DNA of 64,000 nt from Ailurus styani (taxonomy: Eukaryota > Chordata > Mammalia > Carnivora > Ailuridae): contig LNAC01000162.1 of the NCBI GenBank assembly GCA_002007465.1, positions 2,705,832-2,769,831 on the forward strand, written 5' to 3'. The notes under the pieces were generated by a model. That model saw nothing but the letters and a program-made list of their open reading frames with translations. It was not told the DNA's origin and searched no databases. The position numbers and the translations under genes were made by a program. Shown one piece after another: positions 1 through 12,800 of the stretch (the first letter of the stretch is position 1; every line of letters starts with the position of its first letter).

Positions 1-99
1 AAAACAAACAAAATATATTTTATCTCCAAAACATACGTAGCATTTGCAAAACTCAAAACCCATTCCTGAAGAAAAAAACAATAAGAAAAACAATGAAAC

Positions 100-294
100 T
101 TTTTTTTTTAAAGATTTTATTTATTTATTTGACAGAGAGAGACACAGCGAGAGAGGGAATACCAGCAGGGGGAGAGGGAGTAGCAAGCTTTCCCGCAGAG
201 CAGGGGACCCAGTGCAGGGCTTGATCCCAGGACACTGGGATGGTGACCTGAGCCAAAGGCAGACACTTAACGACTGAGCCACCCAGGTGCTCCT
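100..294 (-). mobile_element. Can-SINE, antisense
   Basis: On the + strand a T-rich tail is followed by a GA-rich block and ends in the reverse complement of the tRNA-derived head (GAGCCACCCAGGTGC). An 8-bp direct repeat AATGAAAC flanks it at 92-99 and 295-302, marking the target-site duplication. The short open frame across it is only the antisense of the SINE. Confidence 0.93.
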
Positions 295-603
295 AATGAA
301 ACATTTCTTAGCAAACTTGAAAAAAAGAGAAAAGCTTCTTAGCTAGAGTCATTCATGCTACAATTTGGATGTGGGAGGAAAATTTTAAATCTTGTTTTTT
401 TGTTTGTTTTTAATAATTTGACCTTTCTCTTAAGCCTTCAGTTTGCTGGCTAGCAGGAAAAATTAACTAAATATTCATTTGGCTAAAACTGTCTTCAATC
501 CAATTATAAAAAGAAACCTTATTTAAATTATTTTATTATAAGTATTATAACTGTAATACATCAAAATAGATATAATTAATAATATATTCTCTATTATATT
601 ATT

Positions 604-1322
604 TTTATTATTTTATTATTTTAATTTTTTTATTATTATTATTTGCCCCAGGGGTACAGGTCTGTGAATCATCAGGCTTACACCCTTCACAGCACTCACC
701 ATAGCACAAACCCTCCCCAATGTCCATAACCCAGTCACCCTATTCCTACCCTCCTACCCTCAGTAACCCTCAGTTTGTTCTGTGAGATTAAGAGTCTCTT
801 ATGGTTTTTCTCCTTCCCGAATCCATCTTGTTTCATTTTTCCCTCCCTACCTTAGGACCCCCCCACCCTTCCCCTCAAGTTCCTCATATCAGAGAGATCA
901 TATGATAATTGTCTTTTCTCTGATTGAATTATTTCACTTAGCATAATACCCTCTAGTTCCATCCACATCATTGCAAATGGCAAGATCTCGTTTCTTTCGA
1001 TGGCTGCATATTATTCCATTGTATATATATATATATATATATATACATCTTCTTTATCCATTCATCTATTGATGGACATCTAGGTTCTTTCCATAGTTTG
1101 GCTATTGTGGACATTGATGCTATAAACATTCAGGTGCATGTGCCCCCTGAGGATCACTACCTTTGTATCTTTAGGGTAAATACCCAGTAGTGTAATTGCT
1201 GGGTCATAGGGTAGCTCTATTTTCAACTTTTTGAGGAACAATCAGTTGCACTTCTATATACCAACAACAAATCAGAAGAAAGAGAAATTAAGGAGTCGAT
1301 CCCATTTACAATTGCACCCAAA
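604..1322 (-). mobile_element. L1 3' end with inverted 5' part (twin-primed)
   Basis: From 604 to about 1238 the sequence is the reverse complement of a carnivore L1 3' end. It shares the 3'UTR and end-of-ORF2 text seen in sense at 26254-26571, and it holds a (TA)n expansion at about 1021-1045. From about 1240 to 1322 it switches to sense L1 ORF2, closely matching 24946-25021. An inverted 5' piece joined to a normal 3' piece is the signature of twin priming. A 14-bp duplication with one mismatch flanks the unit: TCTATTATATTATT at 590-603 and TCTATTATGTTATT at 1323-1336. Confidence 0.9.
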
Positions 1323-1423
1323 TCTATTATGTTATTACTTAAAATAATTTTAGAGAGAAATTTTAATCTGTAAAATCATTTTTAGATTAAAGTTCCTAGG
1401 TCCCCATTTCATATTTTTCTGTT

Positions 1424-1593
1424 GTTTTTTTAGAGGGGGAGAGGCGAGTGGGAAAGGGAGAGAAAAGATTCTTTAGCAGACCTCACACCTAGTGTGGAGC
1501 CCTACATGGGGTTCAATCTCATAACCCTGAGATCACGACCTGAACCCAAATCAAGATTCAGAAGCTTGACCAGCTGTGCCACCCAGGTGCCCC
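1424..1593 (-). mobile_element. Can-SINE, antisense, older copy
   Basis: Diverged antisense Can-SINE ending in TGCCACCCAGGTGCCCC. The target-site duplication ATATTTTTCTGTT is present at 1411-1423 and 1594-1606. Confidence 0.9.
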
Positions 1594-1606
1594 ATATTTT
1601 TCTGTT

Positions 1607-2200
1607 TTTGAGGAAATAACGTAGAGCAAAATATAAATTGATTACGAACATGGGGGGAGGATCCAAAATAAAATAGTCTTTTAGTATCAAATTCCACTCA
1701 TGTTCTATGGGACAGTATCTCTTGTTCTCCCTCTCTTTACATTGTTGCATTCAAGACTGAAATTTAAAAAAGATGTAACTTGTTATTCTGTCTTGGTCAG
1801 AGTCTGGGTGAGAGTGTCTAACTGACTCCATGCATCCCAGCCCCTTGCAGTTTATCCAAAAAATCTGCTGTGACTGATTTGGTCCCAGACAGGGAAGTCT
1901 GTAATACAGCCTTCAGGGCAAAGCAACTGAGACCCTGTCAGAATGCTCTCCTTTGACAAGTTCCCAGATGCACTTTCAGCTTTCTGGTTCAATTCCATTC
2001 CTCAAAGAAACTAAGAGTGGCTAAGAAACATTAAGACACTAAATTATAGGCCCTCCTTCCACCTGAACATTTGCTGTCAAATTTTCTTTGATTTATTTGT
2101 ACCATGTTAGTCCTCTGTAGCTCTACTCAATCTGACTCTCAGTAACATGATCAGCTTTAGCAGCTCTGCAACTCCTGCAACTGAAAAAGTGTTTGGCTTT
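1607..2200. other. No recognised feature
   Basis: Low-copy-looking sequence with mixed base composition. I see no gene, RNA or repeat that I can name. Short open frames here have no recognisable domain. Confidence 0.5.
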
Positions 2201-2212
2201 CCTTTTATCTCT

Positions 2213-2410
2213 ACTTTTTTAAAAAAGATTTTATTTATTTGACAGAGAGAGAGAGAGATCATGAGTAGGCAGAGAGGCAGGCAGAGAGAAAGGAGGAAGC
2301 AGGCTCCCTGCTGAGCAGAGAGCCCGATGCGGGGCTTGATCGAAGGACCCTGAGATCATGACCTGAGCTGAAGGCAGAGGCTTAACCCACTGAGCCACCC
2401 AGGCACCCCT
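2213..2410 (-). mobile_element. Can-SINE, antisense
   Basis: Well-preserved antisense SINE with T-rich tail, GA block and tRNA-head complement. Perfect 12-bp duplication CCTTTTATCTCT at 2201-2212 and 2411-2422. Confidence 0.95.
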
Positions 2411-2422
2411 CCTTTTATCTCT

Positions 2423-3185
2423 TATATTGCATCCTTTTACTACAGAACACCACAGTTCAAGGCATTGTTGCAGAAGATGAAAACCTAATCTTGCCAACTT
2501 TATAAGGTGGTACTACTCCCTTGAACTTCAGAATGAGAACATGGGCATTAAGATAATTAGGAAAATCTTGTCTGAAGAATCTACCCTGGCTTTCAAAGTT
2601 ATAGTATTACTGGATAATCCTATTTTTGACGGTTAGATTTTTATCTCCCAATCTTCTAGGAAAATTCTCAATCTTCCATTCACAAAACATATCCTACTCC
2701 ACAAACCGATAATACCAAGACCAACAGAGTAAATATTCTGTAGTCAGAAATGTCAATGGAAAAACATATTAATAATTATTTAACAAATCATGTCACTATT
2801 GCTTACACAGTTTTCATCCATACAATTACACTTTAAAAAACTCTATTACTGCCTTTGGACCGTGACTGTGCCAAGGTGGAGGAGTATGCTGCATTCTTTG
2901 GGTTAATCTCCAGGCCTCACAAGGTCCTCTGTGGGGATGTTGCTATTTCTAAGATGCAAATTATACACTTCCTAGATTTTGTATCTGTGGATTTGGATAA
3001 GTGAGAGAGTAGGGCCAAACTGCTTATATAATTTGGGATGGACCAAAATGATACTCCAAATTTTTTGATTATACCTAAATAAAAACATAAATACATTTCA
3101 AAATAAATCTATGAAAGAGGAAAAAATGTGTATATGATAAATAAATGTACCCCATTTTTAAAATTGCATGACAACAATAACACAC
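2423..3185. other. No recognised feature
   Basis: A+T-rich sequence with no gene or repeat I can identify with confidence. Confidence 0.45.
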
Positions 3186-3189
3186 TTAT

Positions 3190-3500
3190 AGATAACAATT
3201 ACTGAATATATATTTTGTGCTAAGTACTACTGATATGAAAAATTCTCAAAGGCACACTGTTAAGTAAAAAACAAGTCAGAAAAAGTATAGAATGATACAA
3301 ATTTCTATAAGTAAAATGTTTATTTGAGGAGATATATGTACATAATTATGTTTATTAAATCCACAGAAAAAGAACCAAGTTAATGCAAACCATGGTCTGT
3401 GATTGTGTATGAAAACAAGGAATGTGTCAGTTAAGAGACTGAAGATGAACATTCACATAGTTTCATGTTGTGTAGCTTGCTAGAATATATTCACATATAG
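3190..3500 (+). mobile_element. Probable old L1 3' end fragment
   Basis: The run around 3225-3300 (ACTGATATGAAAAATTCTCA, then TTAAGTAAAAAACAAGTCAG and a GTATAGAATGATAC-like stretch) resembles the 3'UTR of ancient mammalian L1 subfamilies. It is heavily decayed and the ends are approximate. Confidence 0.5.
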
Positions 3501-4468
3501 TTGCATGCTTTTTATAGGGCAAAAAAGTAAACTGAATCATTAAAATATATATTCAAGTGATTTAATAAGAAGGTTTTCATTATGATTCTAGAGGGAGAAA
3601 ATGATAATCCAGGTCACTAAATGTGCTGGTGTCAAGCATTCAGTGACATTCATTTCTGAATCTCTGCTATCTGACAATTAAAAGCTATTTACTCAAAAAG
3701 AGAACTAGCACATAGTAAAGTGGTCTGTTGCTAGGATTCCAGATTGGACTAATGTAGAAAATTTTGAGGAATATAGTATATAGTACAAAAGAGGTTCTAT
3801 TTACACAGCATGAAATGTAGATACTCAAAAAGGGTCACCTGACATAAAATGGAAGTTGCAAAAAATCATTTGACAAGCAATTTGAATTTTTTTCAGTTTT
3901 GAAGAAAATGTCTTTGCAATTTTGATCTTGATTTGGGGAAGCTCAAATGTCTGCATGTTATGCATCATAAATGAACTCTCCTAAAGAAGATACTCGAAGT
4001 TATTTCAGGTGCTCTTTAATTTGTGATTTTTTTTGCATTATATTAGAGGACAAAATAACATTTAGATGAAAGAAACTTTCCAAGACATTAATTTCAATGT
4101 TATTTTTAATATTGCCTTTATGAAGTTTTATCATTTATTTGTGAAACTGATTTTATGCAAAGCAGATAAATTGCATTTAAAAAGAGATGCTACCACTACA
4201 AGACAAACTACAGATGGTATTTTGCTTACTGGTCCTTTTTGGATTTATAATTATTTTAAATGTCTTATAGGCACTTATTGATACGGAAAATATCTCTGAT
4301 ATTCATTTTCTCCATGCTACTTTAGGTATCTTGATTTATTTATACACTACTTAGACAAACATAGTTTTAAAATGCTATTTGATCACATCTTTAGCTTTTT
4401 TCTTTTTGTGTACTTTGTAGCTCTTCTTTGTTACAAGTATGTATAAATGCTTGTATCACATTTCTTTT
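3501..4468. other. No recognised feature
   Basis: A+T-rich DNA. The 71-codon open frame at 4066-4281 has no recognisable domain and is of a length expected by chance. Confidence 0.45.
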
Positions 4469-4483
4469 AATTAACATCTATTT

Positions 4484-4679
4484 CAGGCGCCTGGGTGGCT
4501 CAGTGGGTTAAAGCCTCTGCTTTCGGCTCAGGTCATGATCTCAGGGTCCTGGGATCGAGGCCCGCATTGGGCTCCCTGCTGAGCGGGGAGCCTGCTTCCC
4601 CCTCTCTCTCTGCCTGCCTCTCTGCCTCCTTGTGATCTCTCTCCCTCTGTGAAATAAATAAATAAAATCTTTTAAAAAA
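4484..4679 (+). mobile_element. Can-SINE, sense
   Basis: Complete sense SINE. The tRNA-like head (GGCGCCTGGGTGGCTCAG) contains an A-box-like TGGCTCAGTGG and a B-box-like GGGATCGAGGCC. It is followed by a CT-rich region and an A-rich tail. Duplication ATTAACATCTATTT at 4470-4483 and 4681-4694. Confidence 0.96.
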
Positions 4680-4694
4680 AATTAACATCTATTT

Positions 4695-5690
4695 AAAGAT
4701 GTCATGAAAATACATAAAGGTAAATGTGCAATGAGAAACTTGTTCATAATTTGAAGCTTATTACAATTGCAGTAAAATACTGTCTATATGAAATTCTTTT
4801 TAGAAAGTGTTTATTTAATATACACATGTGGTTCAGGATTCTTATCAACTAATTTATCTGGTAATTATTATTAATATAGTCAATACAATTTGATGTTTAG
4901 CAAGTATATTTTAAGAAGCACACTAGGTTAGATGTACCATTAAATAAATTACAAACATCTATATTCACTGTATATTTTTACTATATATATTTTTCATATT
5001 GCTGAATTCTTTTTATGTTGGAAATGACATTTCCTGAATAGTAAAAGGTAGTTCTTTATTGATGTCTTTCATTTTCATCATAGCCCTTCACCCAAAATAA
5101 TCTATTTAAGATCACTTAAATTTAGGTTACTTTTAAATAGTGTTTCCACAATAGTTTCCCGGACAAGAATCAATGAAAAAAAAAAATCAAAACAAAATAT
5201 AAAACCTCTAGGCAACACAGTTATTACTAGTCCTATTATTATTATTATTATTGTTATTATTATTATTATTATCATCATAGTATTAGGATGCCTGAAGAGT
5301 AGCATTAAACATATTGCTGTATGGGAAGAATTTTCAATAGATAAAAAGTCTTTTGCATGTAATGATAGTCTGAGAGAAATGCAGGTAGGTATTTCATCAT
5401 GAATATGTCAGCTGCATTATTATTTATAGTACAGCAAATGGAAGAATATTTAAATTAATCCTGATTCATTCATCTAAGAAACATATGTAGATATAGAAAT
5501 TAAATTTGGGCACATTTTGATGATATGGAAAGTAATTACTTTAAATATTAAATTTCAGATGTAGGAGTCTTTAATGTACAATATGTTTTAGACAATAATT
5601 TTTAAAGTTTATATATGCATGGAAATAGGAAAGTCACAAACATTAACTCACTTATTCTGTAATCACTGAATAGAATGATTTAGAAGTTTT
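4695..5690. other. A+T-rich sequence with a (TTA)n microsatellite
   Basis: No gene seen. An interrupted (TTA)n array lies at about 5234-5278 and explains the isoleucine-rich short open frame on the minus strand. Confidence 0.55.
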
Positions 5691-5691
5691 T

Positions 5692-5893
5692 ATTAAAAAA
5701 CCATAAGAGACTCTTAATCTCACAAAACAAACTGAGGGTTACTGGGGGGTGGGAGGGTAGGGATAGGGTGGGTGGGTTAGGGACATTGGGGAGGGTTTGT
5801 GCTTTGGTGAATGCTGTGAAAGATGTAAGCCTGATGATTCACAGACCTGTACCGCTGGGGCAAAGAATAAAAAAAAAATTTAAAAAAAATAGT
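5692..5893 (+). mobile_element. L1 3' end, 5'-truncated, sense
   Basis: Sense carnivore L1 3' terminus of about 200 bp, colinear with 26388-26571. It runs from CCATAAGAGACTCTTAATCT through the G-rich 3'UTR to AAAGAATAAAAAAAAAATTT. No clean target-site duplication could be fixed because both ends are A-rich. Confidence 0.88.
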
Positions 5894-5899
5894 ACACAA

Positions 5900-6782
5900 T
5901 AAGAAAATATAGCATGTTCAATTTCATTAAACAGGATTTTAGGCAGATTTCTGATTTTACATTGACAAAATCTTTTTAGTCAGTTCCCCAAATATTCTGC
6001 TTTCCTTCTACTGTTAAGTAATTTGATTAACCAATCTTAGTGAAGAGGTTTCTTTATTTTGCTTGGTCACACAAAAAGCAATCCTAATCTCTTCAGTATC
6101 TGAAGATAAAAGCTATGGTCTCCCATAAACTTCTTGAGGTACTCACTGTTTAAAAGCTATGATCCTATTTCTTAGCCATTTACGCAGATAAAAGAAAAAG
6201 GCCCTTAATTTTCATACCTTAGACAGTAAAATTTATTAAACTGAAAGGAGCTAACTCAATGTCCTTCACCCCGACATTCAAATTATGTCAATTTCAAGAA
6301 AAATCAAATGGACAAAGATTCCATATTGAAATGTATAACTGAAATTGTTCAATATATAAAACAAAGTCTTATGGGCATTAGTACCATACTTCAAGATGAA
6401 AACCATAAAAAAGACAGATACTATAAACAGAATTTAGGAAGAGAACAAAATAAAATAGAAACAAAACAAATAATCCATATTGTGTCAGAAAATCTAATGC
6501 TACTCTTACTTCTCATGGTCTTTAAAGAATAACCCAGGGTTTATCCCAAATAAATCATCTAAAATAAATTCTAGGTATCAGATGAGTTCGTTTTGTCCAT
6601 TAAATTAAGTTGGCTTAAATCTTCTATACTATTTTCTGGGAAGTGTAATGCCCTCCTAAAGTTTCTTTAAGTTACTGTGAACTCATTTTCAAAATTACCT
6701 CTTGCTTAAAGTTTCAGTTTCCACCAAACTATTGGTCTTACTTATTACTTTAGATGGTTGTTTTCATGCCCCTGCTACTGCC
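5900..6782. other. No recognised feature
   Basis: A+T-rich sequence. The 74-codon frame at 6308-6532 is rich in Lys, Ile and Gln as expected of A+T-rich noise. No motif is visible. Confidence 0.45.
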
Positions 6783-7230
6783 TTGTATTAGTCCACTAAG
6801 GCAGCCAAAACAAAACACCACAGATTTGGTGGCTTAAACAACAAACATTTATTTTCTCATTGTTATGGAAGCTGGAAATCCAAGATCAAGGGGCCAGTAG
6901 GGTTGCTTTTTGGTGAGGACTCTCTTTAAGGCATGAAGATGATCATCTATTTTCTTGCTGTATCTTCACATGACCTTACCTGTGTGTGCATGCAGAGAGA
7001 GAAAGAGAAAAAGAGAAAGAGGGAGAGAAAGGAACAGGAAGAGAAACAACAATCTCTGTTGTTTCCTGCTTTTATAACAACACCAGTCCCTACTCAGTTA
7101 GGGCCCCATCCCTAAAACCTCATTTAACCGTAATTGCTTCTTGAAAGGCTCTGTTTCCAAATACAGACAGACGGAGGGTTAGGGCTTTTACATATGAATT
7201 TGAGGGTGGTACACAAATCAGTCTATAACA
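6783..7230 (-). mobile_element. MaLR LTR, MLT1-type, antisense
   Basis: Begins with TATTAGTCCACTAAGGCAGC and GGTGGCTTAAACAACA, then AACATTTATTTTCTCA, and ends near CAGTCTATAACA. This is the reverse complement of an MLT1-class mammalian apparent LTR, including the GA-rich stretch near 6995-7040. It is an ancient endogenous retroelement LTR with no internal genes seen. Confidence 0.82.
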
Positions 7231-8095
7231 TGATTCATATCATAGAGAAAATTTACTCCATTTCTTTGAAATCACTTTCTCTCATCCTCCCCTGTTCTCC
7301 AGTAAACACCACTTCAAGGAAGCATTTCAGCATCTAGATCTACTGAGAATAAAGTCAAAAATTGCCAAATAGCAAACAAAACACAAATGATAAATTTCTG
7401 CCCATACTGGAAACTGTCTTGTCAACTGTCTTGTCAGATGCCATTCTTCCTCCCAACACCTATGGCTGGCTTTTTTTTTTTTTTTTAAGTCTCTGCTCCC
7501 TTTCTTAATGAACATTTTTTTCTTCTCTAAGCAGCCCCCAAATTGTTAATAGCTTTTAAAGGGTAGTGTAGCCACATCTTTCTTGGGCTTCAAATCATAC
7601 AGATAAGGCCCACAACACCTTATTTTCACAAAGATACATGAAATAGTCTCTTTAAATAACACTTTTCCTACCTTCCTTACATAGTTTCTAAGAGAAACAA
7701 AGTAAAATGTTACCTTAAAATATTTCATTAAAATCATTTACATTCTATGTTTTACTGCTTTACAGAATTTGATGTTTACAAGTCAAATGGCATATACCCA
7801 CAGTTATTATTCTTGTTGCATCATACCCCATAGTGCAATATTACTACTAAACTTTAAATGAAATGCCATAACATTCACAAACTACATAGCCGTAATTAAA
7901 CCGGCCATGTAGCAATGAGTTGCATTCCTTGAGGCATGCAGGTTTATGCTTATTAGAGCATATATTCATCACTATTAACCTGACTGTTGCAGATTACAAG
8001 GCTCTTCTAAACTCTAAAGGCCCAAAACAGTACATGTCTATTTACTTATCATAAGACATATCACTAGATGATTTACAAATCAAATAATTATGTAT
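7231..8095. other. No recognised feature
   Basis: Mixed A+T-rich sequence with a T run at about 7470-7486. I cannot name any repeat or gene. Confidence 0.4.
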
Positions 8096-8310
8096 GTTGT
8101 TTCAATTATGTATTACTGTGTGACAAACCATTTTATACTTTGTGGTTGCAAACAATAATCTGCTTGTTTCAAAATCTTCAGTTTGGGCTAGGCTTATGAG
8201 GAATAGCTGGTCTTTTTTCCATGGAGGGTCAGGTGCAGCAGGAATGGCCTGGAATATCCACTGCAAATTTAGCTCAATTGCATTGTTGGCTAGATAGTGG
8301 TGAGTGAGTG
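8096..8310 (-). repeat. Possible ancient interspersed repeat
   Basis: The text TATTACTGTGTGACAAACCA, then CAAACAATAATCTGCTTGTT and later GGTGAGTGAGTGAGG resembles a common old mammalian repeat. I cannot assign the family, and the similarity is from memory only. Confidence 0.35.
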
Positions 8311-8429
8311 AGGCCATTGCTTGAATTCATTAAGTTCAGCTCCTCTCCATGTGAATGCCATCATGTAATGCTTTGTCTTCCTTCTCTTCCTTTTCCTTCA
8401 GATATTTCTTTTTCTCATTTTTCTAATTT

Positions 8430-9600
8430 CCTACTGCTGCCACTACACGTATATTATACTATTGCATTCTATATCAGTGGTCTTAGAGACTCCCCTCATT
8501 TTTCTTTGACAATTTTTCCTTCTGTTCATTGGATTTTTTCTATTGTTCTATATTAAGTTCGTTGGTTCTTCTGCCATCATAAAAGTGCTATTTGGTATTT
8601 TTAGTGAATTTTTCACTTTAGTTATTATTCTTTACAACTCTCAGCTTTTCCTTTGGTTCTGTTTATTAATTCCTTTTACTCTGTTGCTATTCCCTATTTG
8701 CTTTTTCACTGGTTGCATGTTGTCTCAATTTTTAAATTACAGTTCACTTCAATTCTTTAAATATATTTATAATAACTTCTTCAAAGTCTTTTCCTTCTAA
8801 ATCCAATATCTGGATCCACTAAGAATTAGTTTTTATTAAATACCTTTTTTACCTTGAGTGTGGGTCAAGTTATAATCTTCTTTGTCTAGTATGTCTATTA
8901 GTTTTAGTTAAAAATAATAAATTTTGGATAATATTTTGTCAAGCAACTTTGGAGTGTGATTTATTTTATTTTTGAGGGTTTTTGTTGTTGTTGTTCCTTA
9001 TGTGTTTTGCTAAAATGGCTAAATTTAAATTGTGATATATATTTCCCCTGCATTGTTTCCCCCATGCTGATGTCTCTCATCAGGTTTTATAATTACAATT
9101 TATATTTTTTAGCCTGGTTCCTGAGGCAACAGACCTTTGTTTGCATAGTTTAATGATCAACCAATATTTCAGCAAATGTGATCAGATGCTTCAAGTTCTA
9201 CTGACTAAGCTATATATTGGTTGAAGACGACATCAAATTTGCAGCCAGTTCTCAAGTACCTCTTGAGTCATATTTTGCTGTGCTCTATTGGGTCTCCTGA
9301 ATATAAAAAAACAGTTTATCAGTTAGCCAACAATATGTGAAGACATTACCTTAGCCCTATGGGTTTCTCACTTCCAGATGCTTCCAATTAGATTTCTGGC
9401 TGGTCTGCCAAACACTCCAAAATGGACTGGAAAACTGGAAGGTTCTCCCTGTCTTGACTTGTGACACTGGTTTTTATCTCCCATTCTAAATTGAAGTCTT
9501 CCACCTCGAGGAACTATACATGTTTATCCCCCCACCAAGGATGTAATGAGCTGGTGGGAGCAGGACACAATGGGCAATATATCCAAAGATTCATTTTCTT
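8430..9600 (-). mobile_element. Old L1 5'-half fragment (ORF1 region), antisense
   Basis: The T/C-rich text reading TTCTTCAAAGTCTTTTCCTT, AATCCAATATCTGGAT and TTGGATAATATTTTGTCAAG matches the antisense of the ORF1/5' part of ancient L1 elements. It is homologous to 11850-12320 in this window. Reading frames on either strand are broken. Confidence 0.65.
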
Positions 9601-9622
9601 ATACAAAGCTGTAAAAATTTTT

Positions 9623-9798
9623 CTTACGATTTTATTATTACGATTATTATTTATTTATTTGAAAGAGAGAGAGAGTATGGGCTGGGGGGGGAGGGACAGA
9701 AGAGAGAAACAGACTCCCTGCTGAGCAGGGAGCCCAACTTGGAGCTGGAATCATGAGTTAAGCCAGATGCTTAACCCACTGAGCCACCCAGGCTCCCC
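9623..9798 (-). mobile_element. Can-SINE, antisense, older copy
   Basis: Antisense SINE with GAGCCACCCAGG at the right end. Duplication AGCTGTAAAAATTTTT at 9607-9622 and AGCTGTAACAATTTTT at 9799-9814 (one mismatch). Confidence 0.92.
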
Positions 9799-9839
9799 AG
9801 CTGTAACAATTTTTATGAAGTAATTCTTCTCATGTTTTT

Positions 9840-12800
9840 ATATTCCATTTATCATATATTACAAGTACCCTTAAATGGTTGATCTAGAAAACTGCTTTCC
9901 AGATTTTCTTGTTTCCTGCAGAGAAATTTTACCTCTTCATACTGCCCTTTACCAGAGACTTCTAAGCTATTACTTTACCCAGAAAAGTTTCTTTTTTTCT
10001 AAAGATTTGTCTTGCGGCCTTACATATTGTCTATCAGGGAGGATATTCCATGTGTACTTGAGAAAAATGTATATTCTGCTGTTGTTGAATGGAGTGATTT
10101 GCATATATATGGAAGGTGTTAAGTGTTCTATAGCATTGTTCAGCATTATTTAGCATTCCCATATGGATCATCTGTCAGTTGTTCTACACATTGTGGAAAG
10201 TGGGACATTAAAATCTCCTACTATTGTGGTAGAGCTGGGTTTTTTTCCTCCCTTTAATTCTGTCAATGTTCACTTCACACGTTTTGGATCTCTGATGTTT
10301 GATGCACATATAATTTTTCGTGCATATGTCATTAACATCTTTGCGAATTGATCCTTTTATCATTACATACTGCTCTTTGTTTCTTATAACGATTTTTAAC
10401 CTAAAGTCTATTTTGTCTGATATAAATAATGCCATCCCTGTTCTCTTTTCATTACTATTTACACAGAATATTTTTTTCGATCCTTTCACTTTCAACCTAT
10501 ATACATCCTTAGAGCTAAAGTGTGTTTCTTGTGATAGACAACATCTTGTTGACTGAACCCTGCTTTTTTTTTTTTTTACACATTTTGCTAAATGATATCT
10601 TTTGACTGGGGAGTTTAATACATTTACAATGAAAGCAATTACCAACAGGGAAGCACTTATTTTTATGATTTTATTTGTTTTCAATATGCTTGTAGCTTTT
10701 GGGTCTCTCTTTTCCCCCATATTGCTTTCCTTTGTGTTTAGTTGATTTTTCCATAGTAATATGTTTTGATTTCCTTCTTATTTACTTTTGTGTATATTCC
10801 ATAAATATTATCTTTGTGGTTGCCATAGGGATTACATATGACATCATAAAATTATAATCTATCTTAAATTGATAACAATTTAACTTCAATTACATATAAA
10901 AACTCTATTTCTTGATAGCTCCACTCCCCAGTTTATGTTACTGATGTCACCAAATACGCCTTTATATCTGGTGCAATAATTAACATCATTTGTATTCTTT
11001 AAAAAAATATATTTGTCTTTTAAAAGTTGTAGAAAATAAAAAGTGGAGTTACAAACCAAAATTACATTAAGGTTTTTTCTTATACATGTCCAGGTACTTA
11101 CCTTTACTGGAGAATTTTTTATTTGTGTACGGCTTCAAATTACTATCTAGTGTCCTTTTACTTCAACTTGAAGGATTCGTATTATCATTTCTTGGAGGGA
11201 AGATCTAGTGATAATAAACTCCTTCAGCTTTTGTTTGTCTGAGTATGTCTTAAATTCTTCGTTTTTGAAAGACAGTTTTGCCAGAGATGTAACTCTTGGC
11301 TAAGAGTTTTCTTCTCTCAGTATTTTAAATATATCATAACAATACTTTCTGGACTGCAAGATTTCTGATAAGAAATCCACTATAAGTCTTATTGGGGATT
11401 CCTTGTATGTGATTATCAATTTTTCTTCCTGCTCCAAGATTCTTTCTTTGTTTTCGGCTTTTGGCATTTTGATTACAATGTGTCTCAGCTTGGGTCTCCA
11501 GACTTATTTTACTGGGAGTTTGTTAAGCTATTTGGATATATTTTATATTCATGTATTTCATAAATTTGGGAAGTTTTCAACTATTACCTCTTCAAATAGT
11601 CCCTCTGTTCCTTTCTCATTTACTTGTCCTTCTAGTACTCCCATCATGTCCATACTGATCTAACTGATGGTGTTGCATGAGTCCCTGATGCTCTATTGAC
11701 TTTTCGTCATTCTTTTTCCCCCCTCTTGCTTCTCAGACTCAACAATTTCAAATTAACTATCTTCAAGACTGCTGATTCTTTCATCTGTATACTTGACTCT
11801 GCTATTGCATCCATTAGTAAATTTTTCAACTCAGGTATTATATTTTATTCTCCAGAATTTGATTCTTTTTGTAATTTCTAACTCTTCTGTTGACATTCTC
11901 ATTTTGTTCATGAGTTACTTTACTTCCTTTGATTCTTTTCCCATGTTTTTCTTTAGCTCGTTAAGCATACTTAAAACAGTTGTTTTTTTTGTTTTTTTGT
12001 TTTTTTAAAGATTTTATTTATTCATTTGACACAGAGAGAGAGAGATTACAAGTAGGCAGAGAGGCAGGCAGAGAGAGGAGGAAGCAGGCTCCCCGCTGAG
12101 CAGAGAGCCCGACGTGGGCCTCGATCCCAGGACCCTGAGACCATGACCTGAGCCGAAGGCAGCGGCTTCAACCCACTGAGCCACCCAGGCGCCCTAAAAC
12201 AGTTGTTTTACAATCACTGTCTAATATGTCTTGTGTGTTTTTCCTTAAGACTGTTTCTGATTGTTTTCTTGGCTGTTTCTCTGTTTCTCTGTATGCCTGA
12301 TTATCTTTTGTTGACAATTAGGCATCTGAAGAAACAACAAATTCTCCCAGTCTTGCATTCTGGTGTGGAAGACCATCATAACTAATCATCCAGCTCCTAA
12401 GCATTGAGATTAGCCTGATGTAAAGGCTTAAGGTCTGCCCCGGTATATTTTGGTCATATGTCCAGTCTGGACCTGAATGTGTGTGCACTTCTTTTTCCAA
12501 TCTCCCCATCTGTTTTGAAATGACTTAATTTTGCAAAGAGTCTCACTCAGAATCTCCTCAGGACCTTAAATAAAACCTACATATTCTTTTGCTCATAATG
12601 TCTTGCCCCAGGCATCCGTAGGTCTGAAGTCTTCCATTAGTTTTCCTGTGCTGCACCACCTGCCACTGCCTCTCTAGCCTCCAGTCTGAGATCCCAGCAG
12701 TGCTGCTATTCCTGTCTGATTTCCAAGTCAGACAGGACAGCTACAGTCCCTCAAGCAACCAAGACAGCCCAGCAAATATTTTCTACTCCACTTTTTGTGG

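Noticed and set aside
4484..4679. tRNA gene suggested by A-box and B-box-like motifs
   Set aside because: The motifs belong to the tRNA-derived head of a Can-SINE; the same applies to the other thirty-odd copies. No cloverleaf of a real tRNA was found.
10208..10720. 170-codon minus-strand frame, seemingly a gene
   Set aside because: Its text is a decayed piece of the ancient L1 ORF2 endonuclease region (KIDFRLKIVIRNKEQYVMIKG-like context), on the strand expected for that element.
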